From positions 1 through 16,840 of the forward strand of contig URYK01000055.1 in the NCBI GenBank assembly GCA_900552125.1: DNA of 16,840 nt. The letters run 5' to 3'. The stretch comes from an uncultured Solobacterium sp. (GTDB lineage Bacteria; Bacillota_I; Bacilli_A; Erysipelotrichales; Erysipelotrichaceae). Positions 1 to 7,338 of this stretch are shown here, piece by piece. The position numbers and the translations under genes are program-made. The notes beneath the pieces are model-generated. The model made no database searches and was not told the DNA's origin. It was given only the letters and a program-made list of their open reading frames with translations. Position 1 is the first letter of the stretch. Every line of letters begins with the position of its first letter.

Positions 1-28
1 GTTCAACCATGCCTGTACATGTTTGAAC
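1..28. repeat. Near-perfect inverted repeat at window edge
   Basis: The arms GTTCAA-C-CATG (1-11) and CATG-T-TTGAAC (18-28) are reverse complements except at one symmetric position, with a 6-base centre. The repeat lies beyond the end of the ABC transporter operon. A further small hairpin (GCGAC 33-37 with GTCGC 43-47) lies between it and the operon terminator. It could be a regulatory dyad or leader hairpin of a gene that continues to the left, but the window cuts off too soon to tell. Confidence 0.5.
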
Positions 29-47
29 TATAGCGACTGCCTGTCGC

Positions 48-74
48 ACAAAAGCCAATCCCTTAGGACTGGCT
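48..74 (-). terminator. Probable intrinsic terminator of the ABC importer operon
   Basis: On the minus strand a 9-bp stem (arms 66-74 and 53-61, one G-U wobble) closes the loop TAAG and runs into TTTTGTG. The stem begins in the last codons of the ATPase gene and its loop contains the TAA stop. The U-tract is short, so termination may be partial. The second hairpin at 33-47 may help. Confidence 0.5.
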
Positions 75-809
75 GATACGATAACGCTTCAAGAATTCTT
101 TTGTACGTTCCTGTTTAGGATTCTCAAAGATTTCCTGTGGAGTACCTTCTTCTGCGATAACTCCTTTATCCATAAATACAACTCTTGTACTTACATCATG
201 AGCAAACTGCATTTCATGTGTTACTACGATCATAGTTAATCCATCTTTTGCTAAATCCTGCATTACATCAAGAACTCCTCCTACCATTTCTGGGTCAAGA
301 GCACTTGTAGGTTCATCAAACAATAATACTTCAGGATCCATACATAATGCACGAGCAATCGCAACACGCTGTTTCTGTCCACCTGATAATTGCATAGAAC
401 TAGAATGAGCAAAAGCTTCCATACCTACTTTCTTCAAGTAATGCATTGCTTTTTCTTTTGCTTCTTCTTTACTGCGTTTTAAGACTTTAACCTGACCGAT
501 CATACAGTTTTCTAATACTGTTTTATTGTTAAAGAGATTGAATGACTGAAATACCATACCAACATGTGTACGATGTTCATTGATATTCAATTCACCTTTT
601 AGGATATCTTTGCCATGGTAAAGAATTTCCCCTGCATCTGGTGTCTCTAACAAATTAATACAGCGTAATAAAGTTGATTTTCCACTTCCACTAGAACCGA
701 TAATGGTAATTACTTCACCTTTATCACAATGAAAGTCAATATCATTTAACACTTCTAAAGAACCAAAGTGTTTCTTTAAATGGCTAATTTCAATTAAACT
801 ATTCATCAT
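63..809 (-). CDS. Amino-acid ABC importer ATPase (probably lysine)
   Basis: This is the nucleotide-binding subunit of a polar amino-acid importer (GlnQ/HisP type). It hydrolyses ATP on the cytoplasmic face to drive uptake through the adjacent permease. The 248 residues show the full set of motifs: Walker [10 protein letters not shown] (38-46), Q-loop Gln88, signature LSGGQKQR (141-148), Walker B LLFDEP (162-167), D-loop SALD and switch His198. Length is normal for the family. The first ATG overlaps the permease stop in an ATGA arrangement, so the two are probably translationally coupled; a second ATG follows directly. Family membership is certain. The lysine specificity is inferred from the lysine riboswitch at the head of the operon, not from this protein. 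Confidence 0.95.
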   Translation of the reverse strand: MMNSLIEISHLKKHFGSLEVLNDIDFHCDKGEVITIIGSSGSGKSTLLRCINLLETPDAGEILYHGKDILKGELNINEHRTHVGMVFQSFNLFNNKTVLENCMIGQVKVLKRSKEEAKEKAMHYLKKVGMEAFAHSSSMQLSGGQKQRVAIARALCMDPEVLLFDEPTSALDPEMVGGVLDVMQDLAKDGLTMIVVTHEMQFAHDVSTRVVFMDKGVIAEEGTPQEIFENPKQERTKEFLKRYRISQS

Positions 810-1585
810 AATGTGCTACCTTGCCTTTCTAATGGAACTGTAGAAGAAGATGGTCCAGATGTTTTCGTCATATTCATACGACCTTCAATATAAGATAATA
901 TCTGTGTTACTATTGTAGTTAATAGTAAATAAATTAAAGCAGAAATTAAGAAGGTAGGAACATAAAGCATAACTGATCCAGCAACGGAACTTGTTTGGAA
1001 GTACACTTCAATTACTCCGATAACATTTAACATAGAACTATCTTTAATATTTACGATAAATTCATTACCAATAGATGGGAAAGCATTACGTATTGCCTGA
1101 GGCAAGATAATGCTCATCATAGTCTGTGTTGATGTCATACCCAAACTTCTAGCTGCTTCATATTGTCCTTTATCAATAGACTGTATACCAGAACGTACGA
1201 TTTCTGCCATATACGCACCTGTATTTACAGAAATAATCACGATACCTGCTACTACCGGTGTCCAGTTTAGAATAGATCTTAAACTATGATAGATAATCAT
1301 AGCCTGCACCATCATTGGAGTACCACGGAAAATCCATACATAGAACCCTACGAACAAATGCATTATTTTCTTTAAAACCTTTACTGGCATTGCATCACGT
1401 TCTTCGATTTTAACCGCACGCATGCCTCCTAATAACAACCCTATTAACAACCCTATTAAAGTACCACAAACTGCTAATAGTAATGTAATTTTAATTCCAT
1501 ACCAAAACAACTGCCAGTTATTTTCAAATATCCATAAAGCTTGCTGGAAAACTCCATCTGGCTTTGTAGATGCTAATATCAACAT
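806..1585 (-). CDS. Amino-acid ABC importer permease (probably lysine)
   Basis: This is the membrane permease of the importer, HisM/GlnP family, 259 residues. Hydrophobic segments are visible at about 27-54, 75-100, 110-130 and 185-235. The RGTP motif is at 87-90. The cytoplasmic EAA loop that docks onto the ATPase starts at Glu143 (EAARSLGM) and runs to the LPQA motif. There is one permease gene, so it probably works as a homodimer. The ATG at 1583-1585 is preceded by AGGAG at nine-base spacing. It lies 18 bases after the binding-protein stop and overlaps the ATPase start by four bases, so the three genes form one operon. Substrate is inferred from the riboswitch. Confidence 0.95.
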   Translation of the reverse strand: MLILASTKPDGVFQQALWIFENNWQLFWYGIKITLLLAVCGTLIGLLIGLLLGGMRAVKIEERDAMPVKVLKKIMHLFVGFYVWIFRGTPMMVQAMIIYHSLRSILNWTPVVAGIVIISVNTGAYMAEIVRSGIQSIDKGQYEAARSLGMTSTQTMMSIILPQAIRNAFPSIGNEFIVNIKDSSMLNVIGVIEVYFQTSSVAGSVMLYVPTFLISALIYLLLTTIVTQILSYIEGRMNMTKTSGPSSSTVPLERQGSTL

Positions 1586-1603
1586 ATACTTTTATCTCCT
1601 ATC

Positions 1604-2428
1604 TTATTCAGGCTGACTATCTCTAGCTTCACTCATCCATTGATTTCTTGTATCAGTAGAAATGTTATCTAATGCTTTCTGTACCTGATTAAAGAATTCA
1701 GAATCACGGCTACCTTCTTTTAAACCAATAGAAACAGATGTATCGATATCAAAGCCTTTACCTTCATCAAAATGAACAATTGTTAAATCATCATTTGCTT
1801 CCACTACACCTTCTGCTACTGGAAGTTCGGCTGTAATACCATCTACTTCTTTACTCTGTAAAGATACGACCATTTCTGGATAAGTAGCTTTTGGAGTCAC
1901 ATGGTTAACACCTTTGATTTGATCAATTACAGTGTCGTAGTTTGTATTTTTCTGTCCTATTACATTCATACCGCTAAACTGTTGAATATCTGTAAATTTT
2001 TCTGCTTTATCACCCTTACGAACGATCATAACCATTTCAGATTCATAATAAGGAGTTGTAAAATCAATACCATTTTCACGAGTTTCATCAGCTGTCATAC
2101 CTGCAATGATTGCATCAATTTCACCTGATTCAAGGGCAGGCTGTAAACCATCCCAAGCAATTTTCTTAATTACGATTTCACGATCTAATTCATCCGCAAT
2201 TTGACGTGCTACACGAACATCGTATCCATCACAATATCCTGCACCACCTAAAGAAACACTTGTATCTGTCTGTTCATTTGTCTGCCAGTTAAATGGTGCA
2301 TAGTTACATTCCATACCTACTGTAAAAGTTTCTTTTCCTGTATTTTTAGAAACCTCTGCTTCATCTGAACTTCCACAACCTGTTAATACTAAAGCTAATG
2401 TACATACTGCTGTTAATAATTTTTTCAT
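1604..2428 (-). CDS. Extracellular amino-acid-binding lipoprotein (probably lysine)
   Basis: This is the substrate-binding protein of the importer, SBP_bac_3 family, 274 residues. It has a lipoprotein signal: MKKLL, a hydrophobic stretch, then the lipobox LTGC with Cys18 as the lipidation site, so it is anchored to the outer face of the membrane. The mature part follows the family pattern: GYDVRVARQIADEL, then WDGLQPALESGEIDAIIAGM with TADETRE, then DFTTPYY, all typical of amino-acid binders. A good ribosome site (AGAGGG) lies eight bases before the ATG. It is the first gene after the lysine riboswitch, which is the basis for proposing lysine as ligand. Arginine or another cationic amino acid cannot be excluded from sequence alone. 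Confidence 0.93.
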   Translation of the reverse strand: MKKLLTAVCTLALVLTGCGSSDEAEVSKNTGKETFTVGMECNYAPFNWQTNEQTDTSVSLGGAGYCDGYDVRVARQIADELDREIVIKKIAWDGLQPALESGEIDAIIAGMTADETRENGIDFTTPYYESEMVMIVRKGDKAEKFTDIQQFSGMNVIGQKNTNYDTVIDQIKGVNHVTPKATYPEMVVSLQSKEVDGITAELPVAEGVVEANDDLTIVHFDEGKGFDIDTSVSIGLKEGSRDSEFFNQVQKALDNISTDTRNQWMSEARDSQPE

Positions 2429-2468
2429 TTTCTTTGCCCTCTTTCTATAAATAAATCTTACATATCAG

Positions 2469-2493
2469 AAAAAAGTCGTGCTATTACACGACT
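2469..2493 (-). terminator. Riboswitch-controlled terminator
   Basis: The minus strand has a perfect 7-bp stem AGTCGTG/CACGACT (arms 2487-2493 and 2474-2480) with a 6-base loop TAATAG, followed by TTTTT. It sits 40 bases before the binding-protein start. Its 5' arm and loop also form the antiterminator: GTAATAG pairs with CTATTAC and TGAGT pairs with ACTCA at the riboswitch 3' end. The terminator and antiterminator therefore exclude each other. Confidence 0.92.
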
Positions 2494-2504
2494 CATGAAT
2501 TTCG

Positions 2505-2660
2505 ATTGAGTAGTAATAGCTCCTCTTCTTAACGAAGGAGTGCCATGAGTATTTCCCATGACCCCAGACATGCATCCGCCAATGCAATATCTTCGGCGAT
2601 GGTTACCTTTCAAAGCTTTCTTCGTCCGCCGACTCCAGCTCCTACTCTGATGCATCGCTG
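2505..2660 (-). promoter_or_regulatory. Lysine riboswitch (L-box) aptamer
   Basis: On the minus strand the leader carries L-box landmarks. The P1 strands GAGTAG (2642-2647) and CTACTC (2508-2513) are perfectly complementary. The highly conserved stretch GAAAGG...CGCCGAAG spans 2591-2611, a CTGGGG...GGCACT segment lies at about 2545-2569, and GGAGCT precedes the 3' P1 strand. Lysine binding should stabilise P1. This sequesters ACTC, blocks the antiterminator and allows the terminator at 2469-2493 to form. When lysine is scarce, CTATTAC-T-ACTCA pairs with TGAGT-CGT-GTAATAG and transcription enters the ABC genes. Family assignment is by recognised consensus, without a covariance search. Confidence 0.9.
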
Positions 2661-2687
2661 CCTCTATACGATTTTTCTGTTGTTTGT

Positions 2688-2716
2688 ATATTATCGCATT
2701 CTTTATGAAATGTCAA
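2688..2716 (-). promoter_or_regulatory. Strong sigma-A promoter of the lysine-importer operon
   Basis: The minus strand has -35 TTGACA (2711-2716), a 17-base spacer and -10 TAATAT (2688-2693). The predicted start is near 2681, giving a leader of about 250 bases that contains the riboswitch. An AT-rich dyad (2727-2748, ten pairs including one G-U) lies just upstream and overlaps the end of the VanZ-like gene. Confidence 0.9.
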
Positions 2717-2746
2717 CACTTTTATCAAATATTTTCATGAAAACAT

Positions 2747-3190
2747 TTACATTTTTCTTCTCATTTCTTTCTTTTGCCATATTTTAAACATAAAATATAA
2801 TACCAACAATCCTATACAAGCTCCAATAGTATCTATCAGTACATCTTTTATCTGTCCGCTTCTTCCTGCCACAAATAACTGATGAAACTCATCTGTTGCG
2901 GCATAAAAGCTAGTGGTAATCAATGCATATAATAGCCATTTCTTCTTTCCATATGCTTCATAACACAATCCCAAAAGAATAGCTAATACAGCATACTCAC
3001 TCATATGTGCAGCTTTACGAACTATAAAACTAGCCGTATCTTCTGATAGGCCTACAAATAAGAAAGGCTTTAATATATATACAAAAAAATCACTCATTTC
3101 CTGTGATTCATCTGCCACCTGTGCAGAAAACCAGAATATTACTGCCATCCAAAAAATGCACAGAATAAGATATATATGTTTCTTTTTCAT
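2747..3190 (-). CDS. VanZ-family membrane protein
   Basis: This is a 147-residue integral membrane protein with about four hydrophobic segments (roughly 5-23, 36-50, 65-95, 118-137). It shows the VanZ pattern: FSAQ at 21-24, RKAAHMSEY at 58-66, and TDEFHQLFVAGRSG...DVLIDTIG at 99-123. The founding member VanZ gives low-level teicoplanin resistance, but most family members have no proven role. It is preceded by AGGTGAT at normal spacing and follows the deacetylase gene by 48 bases, so it is probably co-transcribed. A TATAAT at 3208-3213 in the gap, without a good -35, might give it extra expression. Its position near the D-Ser-type cell-wall genes makes an envelope role plausible but unproven. 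Confidence 0.88.
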   Translation of the reverse strand: MKKKHIYLILCIFWMAVIFWFSAQVADESQEMSDFFVYILKPFLFVGLSEDTASFIVRKAAHMSEYAVLAILLGLCYEAYGKKKWLLYALITTSFYAATDEFHQLFVAGRSGQIKDVLIDTIGACIGLLVLYFMFKIWQKKEMRRKM

Positions 3191-3238
3191 CTTATCACCT
3201 GTGCATCATTATATAGGAACAAACCAAAAAAATCTAGT

Positions 3239-4531
3239 TTATTGTATTTTTTCTACCGTATCAAAACGATAGCCTAAATCTAACATACTTTGTACAAATT
3301 CATCCATTGCCTCATAATTCCCTTTATTATTAGGATGAAGCAGATAAATTGCCCCCTCATGATAATGCTTCATCATTGTATCGAATGCCTCATTTCTTGG
3401 CACATCATGCATGAAATCAAAATAGGCATGACTCCAGAAATAATTTCGATAACCTAAATCCTGTACAATCTTCATAGCACGTTCACTACTTCCTCCCTTA
3501 GGGAAACGAAAAACTTTTTCCATCGGCTCTCCAACAACCTGCATGTAAGTTTTTTCAGTTTCTGTTATTTCTAACACAAACTTATCAATACTATTTGCAT
3601 TCGCAAGTGTTGTCATATCATAATGATGCCAGCTATGATTCCCAATTACATTGCCATCCTTTACTAATTCTCTAATAAATTCTGCCTCACTTTTAATATA
3701 ATTTCTTGTAAGAAAATAGGTTGCTGTCACATTATGTTTTTTCAATACTTCCGCAATTTCTTTAATATACGTTATCTCGCTACCACCCTCATCAAAAGTA
3801 AGATAAATCACCTTTTCTTCTGGTCCCTGCATAAAAGATGCATACTTTTTTAAATATTCTTCATCTAATGCACCCGTAGTCCTTTGATGATCTTCACTTT
3901 TACGAAACCACCACTCTTCCATCTCATTATCATAGCTATCATGATTATAATATACTTTTGTGTTTGTAGGATCTTTACATACTTCTACCTGACGCTGTAC
4001 CTTTTGAATATTTCCGCTTTTATCTTCTACAATATACGTCAAAATATATGTTCCTGTTTTAGCTGTATCAACTTTTCCTTCTATTTTAACTTGGTCTGCT
4101 AGATTATGATCCACATTATCTTTCACTTCATAACCAAGTTCTTCATACTCTTCCCCTTCAAAAATACGAATCAGATTGCCTTGTGTTAGATTAATATTAG
4201 GCGATATCTTATCAACTACTTTTACTGTACGCTTCACTTCTTTTTTATAATTATCTAATGAATACGTAATCGTATACGTACCTAATTCTTCTAAATTTAC
4301 ATCCTGTTCTACAGTTATTTGCTCACTATAGTCTGAAAAACGATATCGTGCTTTCACACCTGGATCTTGAAAATTAGTATGAACTTCTACTTCCATAACA
4401 TTTTCACCCTTTAATTCTAATAAGGGCACAAATAAGCCATTAAAGAAAAGCAATTTTATAAGAAAAGCAAGTATTACTAATCCAATTCCACATAGACAAC
4501 TATACAGAATTAATTTAAAACGTTTTGACAT
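3239..4531 (-). CDS. Membrane-anchored PdaA-like polysaccharide deacetylase with two Ig-like domains
   Basis: The protein has 430 residues. An uncleaved-looking transmembrane anchor lies at about 7-36. Two DUF5011-like Ig folds follow (about 40-106 and 109-185), each with the ELGTYTITY/KTGTYILTY pattern. The NodB deacetylase domain fills about 238-428. Motif 1 is TFDEGG (245-250), with Glu248 where most NodB enzymes have the metal-binding Asp. Motif 2 is HSWHH (His299, His303). RFP is at 342-344, and the late LLHP motif holds His399. The SERAM...LGYRNYFWSHAYFDF stretch matches the PdaA branch, where Bacillus PdaA removes acetyl from muramic acid during cortex synthesis and also lacks the second Asp (Asn there). 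The substrate here is probably peptidoglycan. GAGGTGA lies five bases before the ATG, and an upstream terminator separates it from the flavoprotein gene. No clear promoter was found in the short gap. Confidence 0.88.
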   Translation of the reverse strand: MSKRFKLILYSCLCGIGLVILAFLIKLLFFNGLFVPLLELKGENVMEVEVHTNFQDPGVKARYRFSDYSEQITVEQDVNLEELGTYTITYSLDNYKKEVKRTVKVVDKISPNINLTQGNLIRIFEGEEYEELGYEVKDNVDHNLADQVKIEGKVDTAKTGTYILTYIVEDKSGNIQKVQRQVEVCKDPTNTKVYYNHDSYDNEMEEWWFRKSEDHQRTTGALDEEYLKKYASFMQGPEEKVIYLTFDEGGSEITYIKEIAEVLKKHNVTATYFLTRNYIKSEAEFIRELVKDGNVIGNHSWHHYDMTTLANANSIDKFVLEITETEKTYMQVVGEPMEKVFRFPKGGSSERAMKIVQDLGYRNYFWSHAYFDFMHDVPRNEAFDTMMKHYHEGAIYLLHPNNKGNYEAMDEFVQSMLDLGYRFDTVEKIQ

Positions 4532-4590
4532 AAGTTCACCTCATCTATAAACAGAATATGAAACTGATTAATGAGGTATGCATAAATACT

Positions 4591-4637
4591 AAAAAAGATT
4601 CCAAAATCCATTGTAAAAACAATAAATTCTGAAATCT
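4591..4637 (-). terminator. Strong intrinsic terminator after the flavoprotein gene
   Basis: On the minus strand a 12-bp outer stem (4626-4637 with 4596-4607, two G-U wobbles) continues into an inner ATTGT/ACAAT stem and is followed by TTTTTT. The wobbles and the U-tract side fix the strand. It ends the acyltransferase-flavoprotein unit before the deacetylase gene. Confidence 0.85.
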
Positions 4638-4647
4638 CATATTTTAC

Positions 4648-6243
4648 TTAACTTTTTTCGCAAAAAAACTCTTGAATAATCTGTTCTGCACAGCGTATTC
4701 CATCAATAGCAGCTGATACAATGCCACCCGCAAAGCCGGCACCTTCTCCACATGGATATAAACCTTCTAAGTTTATACTTTGTAAATTATCTTTAGTACG
4801 ATTTATACGAATTGGTGAACTGCTTCGGGTTTCTACTCCTGTAAGCACTGCATCATCATAGGCAAAGCCCTTTAATTTATGATCCAACGCAATAATTGCT
4901 TCTTCCATTGCACTTGTAATATATTCTGGTAATATCTCATGAAGATCACAAGGAGTAACTCCTAAGGCATAACTTGGTTTTACCTTCCCCATGGCTATGC
5001 TTGCCTGATGATTTAAGAAATCTTTTACTAATTGTGCAGGTGCTTTATAATTACCACCGCCTAATTGGAATGCTTTTCTCTCAAGTTCTTCCTGATATAC
5101 TATACCATCCATTGGATGTTCTCCAAAATCTTCTGGTCGAACCTGCACTAATAACGCACTGTTCGCATTCTCTTTATCACGAGCATGCTCACTCATTCCA
5201 TTCACAACAACTCCGCCTTCAATAGAAGAAGATGGAACGACTGTTCCTCCTGGACACATGCAGAAAGTATATACTCCTCTTCCATTGCGGGCAGAATGTG
5301 TAAGACGATATTCTGCAGCGGATAGTCTTGGATGATTCGCAAACTGTTTAAATTGTGCCTTATTGATCAAAGATTGCGGATGTTCAATACGAGCTCCAAT
5401 TGCAAATGCTTTTGCCTCCATTGCAATACCTTTTTCATATAAGAAACGATAGGTATCTCTTGCGCTATGACCAATCGCAAGTATTACCTGATCTGTTGCG
5501 ATTTCTTCATTACCATTCACAACAATGCCACAAAGCTTTCCATCTTTAATCTTTAAATCCGTAAGCTGGCTTTGAAAACGCACTTCACCGCCTAAAGAAA
5601 TAATTTCATCACGTAATTGTTTCACAATATCTCTTAATAAGTCTGTTCCTATATGAGGGTGAGCCATATAAAGAATATCTTTTGGTGCACCAAAATGAAC
5701 CAGTTCTTCCAATACTTTATGTACTCTTAGATCTTTTGAGCGTGCTGTCAGTTTTCCATCAGAAAAAGTCCCGGCTCCACCTTCTCCAAACTGTACATTA
5801 CTGCATGGATTTAACTTCCCGCTCTGCCAGAATTCTTCTACACTTTTAACACGCTGTTCAACACATTCTCCACGTTCAATAACCAAAGGACAATAACCCA
5901 TTTGTGCTAATATTAAAGCCGCAAACATACCAGCTGGTCCAAATCCCACAACAACAGGACGATGAGCTAATTGTTTCTTTCCTGGTTCTGGATATGTATA
6001 ATGATATTCTTTCACACGTGTTAATTTAGGATTATGACGAAGAACCTGTTCTTCATGTTTTACCTTACAGTCTATACAATAAGTAAAATGAATATCTGCT
6101 ATCTTTCTAGCATCTAAACTCTCTTTTACTACTCTCCATGATATTAAATCTTCTTTTGAAATGCGTAACTTCTTAATGATTTTTTTTGGTAAATCATCTA
6201 ACGTTTCATCTAAAGTTAATTTTATTTCTTGTATTCGAATCAT
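4648..6243 (-). CDS. COG2509-type FAD-dependent dehydrogenase, function unknown
   Basis: The protein has 531 residues. A small N-terminal domain (about 1-85) contains the cysteine pair CIDC (56-59). A Rossmann FAD fold begins at VVVGFGPAG (97-105), with Glu123 at the end of beta-2 as the expected ribose ligand. Next comes the family-specific stretch NPCSNVQFGEGGAGTFSDGK (145-164). A closing CGEGAGFAGG...AAIDG motif near the C-terminus contacts FAD. Length and layout fit the uncharacterised FAD-dependent dehydrogenases of COG2509, which are widespread in Firmicutes; I know of no proven reaction. AGGTG lies at good spacing from the ATG. The gene starts 12 bases after the acyltransferase stop, so the two are co-transcribed. 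Cytoplasmic, with no signal peptide. Confidence 0.9.
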   Translation of the reverse strand: MIRIQEIKLTLDETLDDLPKKIIKKLRISKEDLISWRVVKESLDARKIADIHFTYCIDCKVKHEEQVLRHNPKLTRVKEYHYTYPEPGKKQLAHRPVVVGFGPAGMFAALILAQMGYCPLVIERGECVEQRVKSVEEFWQSGKLNPCSNVQFGEGGAGTFSDGKLTARSKDLRVHKVLEELVHFGAPKDILYMAHPHIGTDLLRDIVKQLRDEIISLGGEVRFQSQLTDLKIKDGKLCGIVVNGNEEIATDQVILAIGHSARDTYRFLYEKGIAMEAKAFAIGARIEHPQSLINKAQFKQFANHPRLSAAEYRLTHSARNGRGVYTFCMCPGGTVVPSSSIEGGVVVNGMSEHARDKENANSALLVQVRPEDFGEHPMDGIVYQEELERKAFQLGGGNYKAPAQLVKDFLNHQASIAMGKVKPSYALGVTPCDLHEILPEYITSAMEEAIIALDHKLKGFAYDDAVLTGVETRSSSPIRINRTKDNLQSINLEGLYPCGEGAGFAGGIVSAAIDGIRCAEQIIQEFFCEKS

Positions 6244-6255
6244 TTCATCACCTGC

Positions 6256-7290
6256 TTAGGCATATAGATGCCGTACTATTCTTACTTTTTTTGAAATAAG
6301 ATAAAGTAATAGAGAAAGTAACACTGTAACAAAAACAACAATTCCATAAACCGCTAATGAATGCATAGTAGGAGCAACCTTTACCACAACATTTATTACC
6401 ATTACATGCATCACATAAATCAGAAGTGACATAACTCGCAAAGTCTTATATATTTTGTGCTTCTTCAGATTTAAACGTAATAAAAACAGGAAGATAAAGA
6501 ACATACATGGAATATTCATTAGATACATACTAGTAAGATCATTCATAAATCCATATTCTCTTAATAAAAAACATTCCACAAACAATAAAATAATAGAAGT
6601 TAAACCACCTAATACAACATAACGATTCTTAAAATAAAAATTACGTTTCGCAAAAACTGCACCAATTACTACAAATAATACTCCAAAAAACAAACCATTT
6701 CGTGTTGTAGAAAAAACCTTCAGATAAATATCCAATAGTTTTCCCATCAAAGGAAGCTGTAAAATAAAATCAGCATATACATTCCCTGCCATCCCTAATA
6801 GATATAAAATGAAACTGATCCATATTGTTTTCTGTAAACCAACAAGAAACAATAAACCATATACGATAACTACTGCCACAATCAAAGCAGGTAGAAACCA
6901 TAAATGATAATAACTGCCAGTAAAGAAGAAATCACGTAAATATCGCAATATTTCCATTAAAGAAATCCCATTTTCTGACACTAAAAGATAATTGAATGGA
7001 AGATATAAAATCGTCCATATCAAATATATTTTACATAAACGACCTACATAATGCTTCAGTTTAGCCTTATTTTCATAATCATTCCATTCTCTTTGCAGAT
7101 CGATCTTCTGAAAAAGCAGAAATCCGCTTGCGACAAAAAAGAAAGGTACCGCAAGTCTAGCGATGATTTGTACTAAGACAAAGTTCCCTGTTTCGCTTAC
7201 ATCTAATAAAGGTCCACAATGTATACATATGACGAGAAATGCACTGATGAATTTGGCAATATCCAGTGCATAGTAATTCTTTCTTTCCAT
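6256..7290 (-). CDS. Acyltransferase-3 membrane protein resembling the VanT N-terminal domain
   Basis: This is a 344-residue integral membrane protein with about ten hydrophobic segments, of the Acyl_transf_3 (OafA/VanT-N) type. Landmarks are His24 in ICIHCG, the stretch ARLAVPFFFVASGF (44-57), and YYHLWFLPALI (127-137). In VanT serine racemases a domain of this kind is fused in front of the racemase domain and has been proposed to help L-Ser uptake. Here it is a separate gene directly downstream of a racemase. Most other relatives transfer acetyl or other acyl groups to cell-surface glycans, and that remains the alternative. The ribosome site is weak: AAAGGG lies 12 bases from the ATG. An intrinsic terminator separates it from the racemase, so its expression relative to the racemase may be reduced. 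Co-transcribed with the flavoprotein. Confidence 0.87.
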   Translation of the reverse strand: MERKNYYALDIAKFISAFLVICIHCGPLLDVSETGNFVLVQIIARLAVPFFFVASGFLLFQKIDLQREWNDYENKAKLKHYVGRLCKIYLIWTILYLPFNYLLVSENGISLMEILRYLRDFFFTGSYYHLWFLPALIVAVVIVYGLLFLVGLQKTIWISFILYLLGMAGNVYADFILQLPLMGKLLDIYLKVFSTTRNGLFFGVLFVVIGAVFAKRNFYFKNRYVVLGGLTSIILLFVECFLLREYGFMNDLTSMYLMNIPCMFFIFLFLLRLNLKKHKIYKTLRVMSLLIYVMHVMVINVVVKVAPTMHSLAVYGIVVFVTVLLSLLLYLISKKVRIVRHLYA

Positions 7291-7310
7291 AAACAGCTAC
7301 AACCCTTTCT

Positions 7311-7338
7311 AGAAAAATAGCCACATGGGTGGCTATTT
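7311..7338 (-). terminator. Intrinsic terminator between racemase and membrane acyltransferase
   Basis: On the minus strand a perfect 10-bp stem AAATAGCCAC/GTGGCTATTT (arms 7329-7338 and 7315-7324) has the loop CCAT and continues into two more Ts and a C. The racemase TAG stop lies inside the 5' arm. The U-run is five bases, three of them in the stem. It probably ends or attenuates the murF operon. No clear promoter follows before the acyltransferase start. Confidence 0.75.

Noticed and set aside
2458..2655. 65-codon minus-strand reading frame
   Set aside because: It lies wholly within the lysine riboswitch and its terminator. It has no ribosome site and its composition follows RNA structure, so it is a shadow of the riboswitch.
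2727..2748. AT-rich dyad before the importer promoter as a terminator of the VanZ-like gene
   Set aside because: The loop would be only two bases, the stem is almost all A/T and there is no U-tract. It may be an upstream promoter element, but nothing more can be claimed.
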